This document shows positions 1-12,173 of a stretch of 64,000 bases of DNA, in pieces. The stretch covers positions 9,052,001-9,116,000 of the forward strand of contig NC_135201.1 of the NCBI RefSeq assembly GCF_050948175.1, written 5' to 3'. Position numbers and translations under genes: made by a program. The first letter of the stretch is position 1; every line of letters begins with the position of its first letter. The notes under the pieces were generated by a model that had not been told where the DNA came from, did no database searches, and was given only the letters and a program-made list of their open reading frames with translations. Source of the stretch: Xylocopa sonorina. Its lineage: Eukaryota > Arthropoda > Insecta > Hymenoptera > Apidae.

Positions 1-949
1 ATAATTTGTGTAACAACTCACCGCAGTATATTATCAATAATATAACTTTATTAACTCCCATAATTATGTCAATAGAAATACATGATGTACTATTGTAAAT
101 CTAATACGAAAACTCTGTCATAGATATCTACTTGAATCTTTGTAGTGATTCACAATCGGATGTGAATGAAAAAAATGCGATCGAATTCTATTTAAAATCC
201 GATAAGATAATAATCGTGTAGATAGAAATATTTAGCCATTTTAAGTAAAACTTAAGTCTATTACGATATCTTTTAATTATAATTTTAATCAGGCATTATA
301 CCTTGAATCTTAACTCTTACGTTTTCGTAAAAAATAATTACCATTTTATGGCTCTAATAAATATTTATAAAACTATATAATAAATTATATTAGTATTTAA
401 TTTAAAGAGCATAAAATCTAATAGATAAAAAATAAAGACGGATGGAGTGCATCATACATTTACTCTGATTAATCATTTCTTAAATAAATATATATTTTTT
501 ATTATTATTTTGGTTCTAAAGTTACCTGTTTTAATAAGAATATCCATTTAGAGTGGGGAGTTATTACTCATGAGGTATCATTTTATCTTATTTGTTTAAT
601 GATAGGTTTCATTATATCTCTGGATAGGCGTGGTGCTATACTTTGCCAAAAGCAGTTGAAGGTGTACCATATATTTTATATAGGAAGTTCTTAAAAACTA
701 TTTGAGGTATGGATTTTATATTTTTTAAGTACAATAAAAAATTACCCTGCAATTTTTTAATCAAATTATAATATGTATAGTAAACGAATATAATATATTT
801 TTATATAATATCTGGAGATAATCTATTGCATTATGTCACACTTATTTTTCTAAGTGAAGAGATATTGTATTTAATATATATTTATACTAAGCAATACAAT
901 TTTAAGTATCTGTTCTTAATTCTTCATCTGTGTTTCTAATAACAGAGAA
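1..949. other. AT-rich flank upstream of the first gene
   Basis: Very AT-rich sequence with no complete gene. One island at about 540-690 is less AT-biased. It carries a short open stretch on the plus strand that ends TAA near 692, preceded by a pyrimidine-rich run that could be a splice acceptor. It may be the terminal exon of a gene entering from the left or a decayed coding fragment. Nothing else is recognisable. Confidence 0.4.
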
Positions 950-3900
950 ATGGCAAAGCATCTATATTTTTTGGCTTTTACCGCACTAGGTGAGTAGATT
1001 TATTGTTAATATGTACATATATAATGTAATTTTATTCCCTTTTTAAATTATTATTCTTTCTCTTTTTTAGTTGTGCACGCCCAGGAAAATGCGATTAGGA
1101 ATTTGTCACCCTCTCTTCGAGAGTGTTACGAGAACAAATACCTTTTAGAAAAGGATAATAAACTGCCAGATACTTTAGATACGTTCATTGCGATACTTCG
1201 TAAAATTGAAAATACAGAGGGTCTTAATATGGACCTAAGATCCCTATCTGTTGCACTGTTACATCGGTAAATTATATATCTGAGAAGAATAGTAATATTT
1301 AATAAAGAGATGTCATTTATAATATCTGATTTACAGTTTTCGACAAGATGGTATTGCACCAGACCCTCATGTTGCTATTCAGGATGGAATAACACCTTAT
1401 GCACCAAATACTTTTGAATTTTTCCGTCATTCTCACACTCTACATCTAATACCTGGTAATGCAATTACGTTTCCTAATAACAGTATAACAGACATTGAAA
1501 GGGTACGTATAAAATTATTAGATTATCTTTTATATTCCATGCATACATGTTTGTCTAATATAAATTGCATTACAGTGTACATTACATGTCATGTTATCTG
1601 GTAGCATTGAAATTTTTGAAAGAGGAGACGAATCAAAAGTTTGTAAGTCCCAAAACTTGTATAGACATCGAAGAGATATTAAAAGCAAAAGTGATAAAAA
1701 TTCCAAAAATACTGTTAATGATGTGGAAACTTTTTCACCTGATGAAATGTAAGTAAAAACACTATCTAATGTAAAGTAATTGACACAAAGTAAAATACAA
1801 TTTTTCTGCTAGAGAAAGTATGCCTCAGAATAAAAGCAAAGGCAGGCACGTTACGGATGATCCAAACTCTTTCTACCCAGCATTGCCACCTAATCATCCA
1901 GATAGTGCACAAATACGAGAAAGTACTCCTACTAGTAAATGTCCTGTGGAGAATGGTGTTGTAAAAACTCCGTAAGCTTTCAATTTACTAATAAATTACA
2001 AAAGTTAATAATATCATATGTATATACTATATATTTTTTAGATGGGGTACAACTTCTCTTGGCCTAGTACTTGCTGGCATAGCTGCAGCTACGCAACCAG
2101 AAATAACTCCACTTTATCATTTACAACCAAAAATATTACAAGAGAATAAAGCAGACATGAAGGAAATGTCCGTAGATAACAAATGGTTTGCTACACTAGC
2201 TGGTAAAATATTTTTTATATATTAAAATATGTTATTGTCTATTTTCGTTGCAGATTAAAATGTACAATCTTTATTATTGATATTATAGGGGACTTAGCAG
2301 AGGTAGCTTTAATACAAGGCCCTATGGGACGTCCACTTAAAGTAGGACTAGAAGGCTTCTGGAATTCTACTGCTTTACCAAAGTGGTATTTCTTAAATTC
2401 TAACGATAATATAGAGATGACAACGGCAGAAATCAGAGGGGATTTAGATGGCTTAATTTTGGCGAACGAAGTTAACAAGTGGTACTCTAAAATACCTAGT
2501 TTAAGGCTTTCGCAAATTTTCGACATGTACTACAGTCGATTAGGGCTCTTTGACTCCTCTATTAGAGCATGTAATCGGAGAACATTATTCACATCTGTTG
2601 CTCCAAATGAAACAATGGTTAACCAGGTGAACTATATTAACCTTCCTCAAAGAAGTTTTCAATGAATTTATAAAATAAAAATTCTCTCCTTATTAATACT
2701 AACTATTTTTGTAGACTTATAGTGCGGCTTTATTATTATCTGCAGATTTAGCACAAGCAACGCTCGAAAAATCAATAATAAAGAAATTTTCTGTACAAGC
2801 AGTAAATGAACTAGCAAAATATGTGCGTAAGTATTAATCATTTCTGATTTCATGTAAGCAATTCACAAATGATATATTTGTTATAGTAATTATAAAAGAT
2901 TTATTCGGTTCAATGTTTTTATAGCTTCGTCCATGAATAATGATCTTTCATGCGCTGAAACAGATAAATTGTATGATAACAATCAAATTTCTGTTGATTT
3001 GACAATAATTCTGGATACGAACTGGGACTTTAGAGTAATAAAACCTATTCTTGCGAATTTATTAAGGCGCATTGATTTAAATCAGTTCAATTCCAATTTC
3101 ACGTTACTAAATGGCGCTGATGGAAGTCCAATGATTAATAGTACTTTTGACATTTTGGAATTTTACTCTTATAATTCATCCCATTACGCAAACAGTAAGC
3201 AAAATTAAAATAAGAATTAAAATGAAATTTTGACAGAGTTTAACAATGAATAATAAACTAGAATATTCTTAATTATAAAGTAATTTTTTTCAGTTACCCA
3301 TGGTTTTGATTTATCCAAGGCACTTAATGAATTACAAGTATATTTGACACATAAACTGAATAATGAACGTAATCGTGGCATTGGTGGCGCACGATCTGAT
3401 GTTGTCTTAATTGTTCCATACAATTCTGATACGTCTAAAAACAATAATAACTTTAAAGAATACTGTCTGCAGACTGTATCACAAATGCAAGAACAGTTTC
3501 CAGGTAAGAATTTATAATAGTTTCGTAAATTACGGAATGTAATAAACGTTAAACAACATAAAATTATTGCACAATCATTAATATAATTTCTTCAGACACA
3601 ACGTTACTTATTATGGCATACAGATCCAAGGATACATGGTCTGATTTAGTACAGAACCGTATAACGGATCTATTCTCAATTGGTGCTGAAGACTCAGAAA
3701 ACACTTCGAATTCTATAAACAATATTGTTTCACGAATAAAGAAAGGTAAATTTATTGCATCATTGTTTGAAAGAATATAAAAAATAAATAAAAATAAAAA
3801 ATAAGTATAAATCAAATAAAATTATCTTCATAACTAATTATAAAATATCTTATAGTTCCTAAACGCTTAATCAATTCGCAATGTGGAGCGAATTATATTC

Positions 3901-4528
3901 CATCTGGATCATCGAATTCGTTTGATGATTATGTCATACCAAATGGAGTTAACTTTTATAAATTACACCCTAATTACTTTTTCAACCATGAAAAAACTGC
4001 AACGATAAAGGTACATTCTTTTTTTATATACATCTAAACATACTCATTTTATACATATGAAAAGTACTCTTGTATTATGAGTAAATATTTTCAGATTCAA
4101 AGTTTTAGTTCGGACAATTTAACTGTGTGTTCCTCACGTGATCCATTAAACACTAACACAACAGGAACAACAAAATTATGTAGCTCGATATCCAATAATG
4201 TACATACCATTACAGTTTCTTGTGGAGATACTGCTTTTGTTCACAAATGTTCACCATTATATATATCAGTAACATCTAACTCTTTAAATAGTTCTTCTTA
4301 TCAGTGCACAGGTAAGCACGACTACTAGATTTAAGGAGTACAAAAATGCGTAAAAATATTATGCTAGTCGTAATTGATATTTTATTTTCAGATGGTCGAG
4401 TTTGCAGATATCCTACTTCAATAAAGTACACCATATCTTATGAAAGCCTCACGTGCGTCAGTAGCGCAACTAAGATTACATTTAATTTTATCATTTTAAT
4501 AATAGCCTTAGTTTTTTATAATCTATAA
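950..4528 (+). CDS. Secreted or membrane-tethered protein with degenerate VWA-like domain, family not recognised
   Basis: Fourteen exons chain in frame through GT-AG junctions: 950-989, 1071-1266, 1337-1502, 1576-1748, 1813-1971, 2042-2202, 2289-2626, 2715-2826, 2925-3194, 3294-3503, 3596-3745, 3856-4010, 4095-4311, 4392-4528. The start gives a typical signal peptide (MAKHLYFLAFTALVVHA, then QENA). The C-terminus is a hydrophobic stretch (FNFIILIIALVFYNL) with almost no tail, as expected for GPI anchoring or a terminal membrane anchor. Many N-x-S/T sequons and cysteines fit an extracellular protein. Exons around 2980-3520 look like a VWA fold: a hydrophobic strand ending ILDTNWD where a MIDAS would have DxSxS, then GGARSDVVLIVP. 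The MIDAS serines are missing, so metal-dependent ligand binding is doubtful. A remote tie to calcium-channel alpha2/delta-like VWA proteins is possible but unproven. I do not assign a function. The last exon lies 317 bp from the convergent RCC1L gene. Confidence 0.8.
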
Positions 4529-4532
4529 TAAA
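4527..4532 (+). terminator. AATAAA overlapping the stop codon of the 0.95-4.5 kb gene
   Basis: The hexamer AATAAA shares two bases with the TAA stop at 4526-4528. If used, the 3' UTR would be only tens of bases, consistent with the close convergent gene. A downstream signal may be used instead. Confidence 0.35.
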
Positions 4533-4845
4533 ATTGATGTAAATGTATTTATGCATTCGTGTATACGAATTTAATATCAAAATTATTATAATGCATAAAA
4601 AGTAAAAGCTTTTAAAAATAAGTTTTAAGTCGTAGTAGAAAATTTGCACACATTTATATTTAAATAACGATACTCTATTTAAATATGCATCTCCATTATT
4701 TATCAATCAAATTTTAGGCAATACATTTTAATAAAAATATAATTATCTAGGTATACAGTATTTTTATACAACGGATTGAGGCAATTCCTACATAATTTAT
4801 AAAAATTGTATATTATCACTTATCACATGATAAATATACTATTCT
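4529..4845. other. Short convergent intergenic spacer
   Basis: About 320 bp of AT-rich sequence between two stop codons pointing toward each other. It must hold both 3' UTRs. No gene or repeat is seen. Confidence 0.6.
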
Positions 4846-6673
4846 TCAAATAAAAGGTTTACAAAGAGTAACTGTGTGATCTATTCCACAGGCAACCTTC
4901 TTTACTTGTGCTCCTACATTTACCTATAGCACAAATCAATACCATGTATTACAGTATTTTATTTTTTAATGGTAAATATATAACTACCTTACCTTTAAGG
5001 GGAAATATTGATCGTTACAATCCCCTAATCCTAAAGACCCAAATTTATTACAACCCCACATGTACAAATCACCTGTATTAGTCAAAGCTGCCAGATGACT
5101 CATACCACAAAATATTTTTGTTACCTATAAAAAAAAATTATGTAATTATATTTATTTTTTTTTTCTTCATCACAAATAGCATTTACTTTGATATTCTTCT
5201 CATATGCATTTTTGCCGAAGAGCACAGGTGGAACTAGAGTTGGTTGTAAAACGTTTCTTACTTCAGGACCAAAGCCAAGAATACCATATCCCCACACATA
5301 AATCTCACCTGTATCTAATAAACGTATGCATTCAAGTTATTGTAATATGAATTATAAGAATAATAAAAAATAAGATATTTACTGTTTAAAACCATACAAA
5401 AGCAACCACCGCAGGCAATATCTATAATATGACCTAACTGATCCAATGCACTTATTTCCATAGCTATATTCACCTGTTGATTTTCACCTGCAACAAGTAG
5501 CTGTCCATATTCAGAGTTACCCCAGCCAAATACTTTTCCTTTATCTGTAAACAAAAGTTGAAATGGTTATACAGAGTATATATTTACTATTTTAATGAAA
5601 AAAATAAAACTGTACAACTTATGCATTAATACATGAATGTTGCAGATACCGCTGAGTGCTAATACACAATCTGCAATGCATGCAACTTTAATAATATGTT
5701 GTCCAGCTAAATCTCCTTTAACCAAACTTGGTCTATGTTCATTTCGGTAGTGAGCCAAGCCGGTTTGACCATCCGCACCCCAACCAAAAGTATAGACTTC
5801 ACCGGATTCTGTTAAGAGTATGCTACCATATAGCAATAAAGGAGGATTTTTTAAATATTGCAATGAAATATATATCGTGCAGTAGGAATATCCATACCTA
5901 TGATCTTGGCCAGCTGTTACAGCTTTAATCTTTTTGCCCTTAATATCAGGTATGCGATGAATAACACGACTTTTATTGAAATTTTCATTTAATATTATAG
6001 GACGACCACATTGTCCATATGCATTATTTCCTAACGTGAACACACCTTCATTTGTTAATACCAACAAATGCGCTCTTCCAGCTGCTATATCTATAACTTT
6101 AGAAGAAGGATCTTTAATTGGTAACTCAATGGGCCTTGGCTCGGTTATTAAGTCATTGGGGAATTTGTTGTCCTTCTCATTGAAACCTGCCGCAATAAAA
6201 TTAAATTTAGAATATTACACATCCTAAAAACAATAGTTCAAGAATGACTCTTCTTTACCAAGCTGAGAATCCGTATTTATTCCACTTCCATACAGAATAT
6301 TTTTTTCATTCGATTTTACTGCAAAGACAGTAAATCCGTAGCCACAAGCTACATTTGTTACATTGTGCTGTTCTCCAAAGGCTAGCCTTTTCGGTTTCGG
6401 AATATAAGAAATACCATTTTCAGATCTTGTCGACTTGAGCGTACCAAGTGCACCATGACCCGCCATACCCCAAACGTACACTCTGTGATCTCTCTCATTA
6501 CTCGTTGGATATTGAAAGACTACGTAAACACATTCAATTAATGCCTTCGAATACTTACTTTCTAATTTTGATTGACTTCGTATAGCTATTTGTCTCACCT
6601 GGTAAAGTTTTCGTAACTGATTTCTTCTGTTCGGCTGTATTAACTCGTATAATTCTACTCGATTTTCGTACAT
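4846..6673 (-). CDS. RCC1L: RCC1-like G exchanging factor-like protein (RCC1L/WBSCR16), mitochondrial
   Basis: RCC1-type beta-propeller repeats run through the whole chain, with signatures shared with vertebrate RCC1L rather than nuclear RCC1: VYVWGMAGHGALG, CGYGFTVFAVKS, LGNNAYGQCGRP, YTFGWGADGQTGLAHY, VFGWGNSEYGQL, IYVWGYGILGFGPE, LYMWGCNKFGSLGLGD and the terminal VACGIDHTVTLCKPFI. Exons on the minus strand: 6673-6559, 6519-6259, 6186-5898, 5822-5650, 5544-5383, 5308-5187, 5124-4993, 4923-4846. The basic N-terminus (QPNRRNQLRKLYQVRQIAIR) suits a mitochondrial presequence. In mammals RCC1L acts in the mitochondrial matrix in 16S rRNA pseudouridylation and mitoribosome assembly. The segment 6520-6558 is a 39-nt in-frame piece with GT-AG ends; it is either an exceptionally short intron or 13 extra residues. 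Orthology is clear. Confidence 0.93.
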
Positions 6674-8092
6674 TACTTTTTAAACACATTTTTATTTTGT
6701 TCAACATTGTTGGAACGTTCACTTTTCCAAGAATTCTGCGAATTTTCCGTAAACTTAGAAAATTTATGGATACGTTTGATGGAACAAATCAGCGATCATC
6801 CGATGAATCTTTTCAAATTACACTTAAAGAGGACTTAATTTCAATCATTTTCATTTTGCAGCCAACAACGTATACACGTGTACGTGTGATATACGTATAA
6901 TGTATAAAATTTCTTGAAACAATAACAGAGAGAGGCACATGAGACTACTCAATCTCTTCAAAATCTTCACTAAATTAAAGGTTGTTTATATACGCGTGTG
7001 TGCGCGCGCATGTACGACTGCGACAGCTGTCGGCCAATAAGGGCATTTAAAACCGGGCAATACAAATAACCGAAAAAAATAGTAACATTCTACACTATTA
7101 AAATAAAATGAATTAGTTATAACCATCGCAGGTATACATACAATAGAAAATAAAACTGTTCACATCGAATTCTTTTCCATAAATATAACATTAATTCAAC
7201 ATTTGAGAAATATGATAATATGGGTTTAGGTTTGTACGAAATATTATTTATAATTTTATTAAGAAAACTCTCTTTTTTTTTTTTTCTTGTTTCTTTGTAT
7301 ACACGTATACGTACATTACCAATGGAAATATATATGTATATATATACGAATGGAATTGATCGTTTAATTAATAACGAATTTGTATAACGTTTAAATGCTG
7401 TGCAACGATAAGGAAGGATCGCAACGTAAAAAGCAGCAAGCTCAGGTCGTTTCTATCAAGCACGTTCACTTATTTAATAAGGGTCAAAAGAGAGTAACTA
7501 TGTAACTATGGTCGTCCCTCACGATCCATCTACATCGCGGATGAAAATAGATGTTTAGTTGTGAAGTCACACGGATGCTCTAGATATAATTCGTGGCAAT
7601 TCCACGAGCGAATTGGCAGCCATTTTTAAACTGCTTATATGCTTAGTATAATAGAGTAGAAAGGACATGAATAATGAGAAATCGGATCGGTAGATAGTAA
7701 TATGTAAACGCGTGAGACTTAACGGTAGCCCGATCTCGGCTGGTGAGGAAGAGGATAAATAAAGGGGATAGGAATTCCTCGACTGGTGCGAAAGCGCGTA
7801 CGTTTTTCCCTCAAGTGGACGGTGTTGGAGCGAATGCACTTCTTCCCCGTGAAATTGATGAAATGGTGAACTGTCAACACCTCTGCAAGATGAGAGAGAA
7901 AATATGAATATTATCTGAGCAATCGTGGAAGCCAAGAGGATCGTTCGGTTTGAAGAGTAACCGTGACTGATTACGATAAGGGTAGATAGTTCGTAGCCGT
8001 AGGGCCCCCGGCTAAGAGCGATGTCAGTTTTAACATGCAAGAGAAGAACGAATGCAAAGATCGTCGCTCTCGAATGTTAAGTTCCTATAATA
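6674..8092. promoter_or_regulatory. Divergent promoter region of RCC1L and bunched, with bunched 5' UTR
   Basis: The genes on either side start in opposite directions. A CpG-rich stretch at 6989-7045 holds an alternating purine-pyrimidine tract, a CAGCTG E-box (7024-7029) and a CCAAT box (7034-7038), a plausible RCC1L promoter. From about 7400 to 8092 the base composition is much less AT-rich than usual intergenic DNA here and has no long conserved frame, so it is probably the bunched 5' leader. Transcription starts cannot be fixed from sequence. Confidence 0.5.
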
Positions 8093-10551
8093 ATGGCAGA
8101 TAATGTACACAGAAAATCGCATAAGCTATCGGATGGTAGTAGGAAAACGTCGAATCCAGTGCACCGTACGACCACCGAGACAATTCGACTAGGGGAGCCC
8201 GAGAAACTGTACCAGCCGGTTAGTTTGAGCAGTTCGAGTAACCAGTGTCGGAAGAAAACATCGTCCTTCCAGATCACCAGTGTCACCGTCGGCTCTCGCA
8301 TGAGCAATGACGCCGGCGAGGATTCGAACGACGACCTCGACGAGTCCCACACGGAAGACAACTCGGTCGAGCACTCGCGTATCACCGACATCGACATCGA
8401 GACGCCCAGCTATTCGGAAGATACATTCTCCAAGGAGGATGTGTTTTTTAATACGAGCAACGCTGCCCTTAGCACAGCGCCGGTGATTCCTACCAGTTCC
8501 CAGTACGGTCTGGCGATTGTCCCGTCTGAGGGGAATAATGTCAGCAACTCGGTAAACGACAGCAATATCAACACGTTGGACATTACATCTGTTACAGACA
8601 ACAATATCATTAATTTGCTTTCGAGTAACGCCAAGCAGGATGCAGACCTGCGCGAGGTACACTCGCACGGTAGAAACGAGAGATTCAAAGTGGTTAAAAT
8701 CGAGAGTACCGAACCTTTTAAGAGAGGCAGATGGACTTGCATGGATTATCTGGATCATACGTCTGTTAATCAGCCGACGGCAATTAGCACGCCGAAAGTA
8801 TCTGATCCAAACGAAGTATGCATATCGTACGGAGTAACAGACAGTGGAATTGTTATACCGGACGCTCCTAAACAATCTGTGGTGCCTGAGGACAAGGGTA
8901 TGGGCATTGATGCTAATGGACAAGTACCTGCGCATTCGGATGTACATACATCGATCGGAGTAACGAGCAATCCTACACCAGTTTCAAGTGCTAGCTATGC
9001 AGTAAATAATTCTATCCCCTCTAATGTACAGCATAATCCTACACAAGTTCAAACACAGAATAAAATCCAGACACCTTCGCAAATCCCTCAATATTTTCAA
9101 TCTTCGGCTCAACAATTGGCATCGCAACAGCAACAGCAGCAACAACAACAAAGTGGACAGGGTTCCACGTTGCCCTCCAATCTACAGCCAACGCACCCTA
9201 GTAATTTGACCCAACCCCAAAGTTTGCCTCAAGGTTCTATTCCAATTATAACACAGACTGGCAGTAGCAACGTGACACCCCAACAAAGTATACCTCATTC
9301 GAAAGAAGATACATATGTGACAGTGAGCACACAAAATCAGTCATTATCGGTTCAAAATGTTTGTCAACCTCCTGTGCAGCAAGCATCCGTACCAACATCG
9401 CAGGCACCTAATATTCTTGTTACGCAGCAGCAGCAACAGCAGCAGCAACATGCTCCTCAACAGCAGCAACAGCAACAGCAACATCCGCCGACTCAGCAGC
9501 AGCCGCAGCAGCAGCAGCAGCAACAACAACAGCAGTCCCAACAACCACTGCAAACACAGAAACCATTGACTCAAATGTCTGAACCACTGACTGCCATACA
9601 GGGTATGCAAGGCATCCAAAATATTCACAAAGTTCCTCAAACAGGTGCACAGCAAACATCGTCAGCTATCCATGCTTCTGGAGCGGCGGTACAACCTCAA
9701 GTAATACCGCCAGCTCAGATGCAACCCCCGACTACTGGTAGCAGTGCCCAAGTGCAAATGGCACAGGTGTCGGCCAGCTGCCAAAATGTTGTAGGTGGTA
9801 TGCAGCAAGGAAATATAACGTTTCATCAATCAGATCCGGAGCAGGACTCCATTTCAGGCATTGTAGCTGGATCCACTACACAGTCGGCTGATACAACCCT
9901 TCTAGAATCATTAACCGAAGTTACTCAAGGCAGCGACGAACATCATACCCTCGAAGATAATGAAAGGTACAGTAGATTATTAAATATACCTTTTTTGTTA
10001 TATGTTAATTAAAGTACAATGAGCGGTAGTTTTGATGTACGTTGCTCCACTTCTATATAATGAACTAGAAGATTAGTTGATAACAGCATCTACTATCAGA
10101 AATAGAAAAATAATGTTTAACAAAATTGTAATTTAATTGCAAAGCGTTATCATATGTGCCGTAAATAAATTTCCTGTGTGCTTTTTATTGCAGTATGTCG
10201 GGGACAAGTGCTGTAGCAATTGATAATAAGATTGAACAGGCCATGGTAAGCGTTCTTTGCTTGGACGTGAGGACAGGGAGAAGTAATTACTCTACGAATG
10301 TGGTTGGGACACAATGATGTTGGAATTAACAGGGGATCTTTTTATAGGATCTTGTTAAGAGTCATTTGATGTTTGCTGTACGAGAAGAGGTTGAAGTACT
10401 GAAGGAAAAAATAGCTGAACTTATGGATCGTATAAATCAATTGGAAGCTGAAAATTCAATCCTAAAAGCACACGCAACTCCAGAAACATTGGCTCTATTG
10501 AGTCAATCAACAACAAAATTACCCCAAAACAGTTCAGGAAGTGGTCAATAG
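8093..10551 (+). CDS. bun: Bunched, long isoform (TSC22 domain family transcriptional regulator)
   Basis: Three exons: 8093-9966, 10194-10245, 10348-10551. The joins give the invariant TSC box (AIDNKIEQAMDLVKSHLMFA) followed by a leucine zipper (EEVEVLKEKIAELMDRINQL, then EAENSIL). The first exon encodes the long N-terminus characteristic of bun isoform A and TSC22D1/2 long forms, with the conserved block KTSSFQITSVTVGSRM near residues 60-75 and an acidic stretch after it. Residues about 345-485 are glutamine-rich, with a run of nine Q (near 9127-9153) and several longer Q-rich runs at 9424-9546. TSC22 long isoforms promote growth in Drosophila with Madm and dimerise through the zipper. Shorter isoforms would start from alternative first exons not identified here. 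The first ATG at 8093 is taken because the frame is open from there and upstream sequence lacks a conserved extension. Confidence 0.95.
9424..9546 (+). repeat. CAG/CAA repeat encoding polyglutamine in bunched
   Basis: Interrupted CAG/CAA triplets encode several Q runs broken by HAP, HPPT and P residues. CAA interruptions are frequent, which normally stabilises such tracts. A smaller run lies at 9127-9153. The antisense frames give spurious poly-leucine and poly-alanine readings. Confidence 0.9.
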
Positions 10552-11963
10552 GTAACCATTGTACATAAGTTTCTATTAATACTTTGTCAAGTACATAGTG
10601 GATAATATAATTATTGTATATAACTTTACGATTTTTAGAAATTTATAAACAATGAGATTTATTACATTATACATATTAGCATTAGCATTTTTTTTAATTT
10701 TTTTTTTCTTAAGTAAATTAAAAAAAGATAATAGATATATTATTTTTTACCATTTCAGTTTACTGTTTAGGAAATATATATACATATATATATAAAAATA
10801 ATAAATTAAATCTGTAAATTCAATTTTCTTTCAAAATGATAATCATTTTGGAAATATGTATTGTTACGATCCTAGACAGAAACAAGGACATATATTGAGT
10901 GCATGCCAAGACTAAGAAGCATACGTAACGGAGTTGCTATTGTTTTATGATAGATTCAAGTTTTTGAACATGTTAAAGAAAAGAAAGTATATAACAATAT
11001 GAAATAGGCAGCTAGACATTCCTAGACTATTTTTCTTATTACCTTCGCATTTGGCCAATTTTATCCATCACGAATACAATGTAAAAAGCAGAAAAAATTG
11101 GCGATTCAACTTAACGATTTAATGTTCCAGGAACATTTGTATTATTTTAAATTACATGTGGTTTTACGTTGATATTTTAGTATTATCATTTTCAATCATA
11201 AAAACAGTTTGTTACGTGAAACTATGTAACTTTCGACGTTATTAAATATCAAGTCATATTTTATAACTTGTACTCTCGTGTTGCAGTTTGATTTTTAAAA
11301 ACGATATATATTATAATCGATATGCTGATATCCAAGAAAAGTTATTACCACTGGTGTGCATTAAACGAGAAAATTTACAGTTTCCTGTCAACATTTTATG
11401 TTACACCTTAAACATCCCTAATAAACAAATTTTAATTATATAATAATTTGTTAAAATTACTGGCAAAAGAAAACATATTTAAAAACACTATTACTACAAT
11501 TAAAAGCAACAGACTTTGAGACAATTGTTTCTGTTATTACGGGGTTTTCATTAATCGATTCCCTTTCATGTGACTTTTTAGAATACTTTTATTCCATCAC
11601 TGTAAAGACTAAAGATGACACTTCAATATAAAATCTTATTATGATGAGAATCATGTTTTCTTTTCTCTTATTTTTTGTTCAATAAAACAAATCAAAATTC
11701 ATAATTAGACCTTACAAATTTATAAATGTTAGAAATTTTCTTCTAGGAAGGAAAAAAATAACAACATACAATTTCTTTTTTTTTTTCTTATATCATTATC
11801 AATAATGTGACTTCCTTTTAGGGCTATTGCGCACAAACATGGTCACGTAATATATATAATATACATAATGTATATATAATATCGGTTATAATATCATATA
11901 TATCTTATGTATACATATAATTATATATATATATATTTATATATGTATATGGAATCTATATAT
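10552..11963. other. Convergent 3' UTR region of bunched and hyd
   Basis: AT-rich sequence between two converging stop codons. AATAAA hexamers on the plus strand near 11420 and 11682 are candidate bunched polyadenylation signals. A dense AT dinucleotide tract lies at about 11848-11950, just beyond the hyd stop. No gene is visible. Confidence 0.6.
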
Positions 11964-12173
11964 TCATACAAATCCGAAGTTCTTTGTCTTAATAGCAAGT
12001 AGTAGTTTATGTCTTAATACGTGACGAGAGCTGTACAATGGAACATATAGTCGGGAAATACATGTATTTGCAGTTGGTAGATGATCATCTGCTGGTCGTA
12101 ATGTAACACTCGGCATTGGTTGAAAACCATCCTCGCTTGCAGGTAATGCTGGGGATCCCGTCCAAAAGTATAC
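11964..12173 (-). other. hyd: Terminal hyd exon with HECT catalytic cysteine
   Basis: The last exon begins after an AG at 12174-12175 and encodes VYFWTGSPALPASEDGFQPM through the C-terminal KTKNFGFV and TGA. The TGT codon at 12060-12062 lies in the HECT signature TANTCISRL and is the thioester cysteine by family comparison. The preceding exon ends in ERQDL, giving the family-typical ERQDLVYFW junction. Confidence 0.93.

Noticed and set aside
8189..8947. Long antisense open frame opposite the first bunched exon
   Set aside because: It lies opposite conserved TSC22 long-isoform sequence, has an arginine-rich composition typical of shadow frames and shows no domain.
9344..9659. Antisense open frames with long leucine and alanine runs opposite bunched
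   Set aside because: They are produced by reading the CAG/CAA repeat backwards; no splice or start context supports them.
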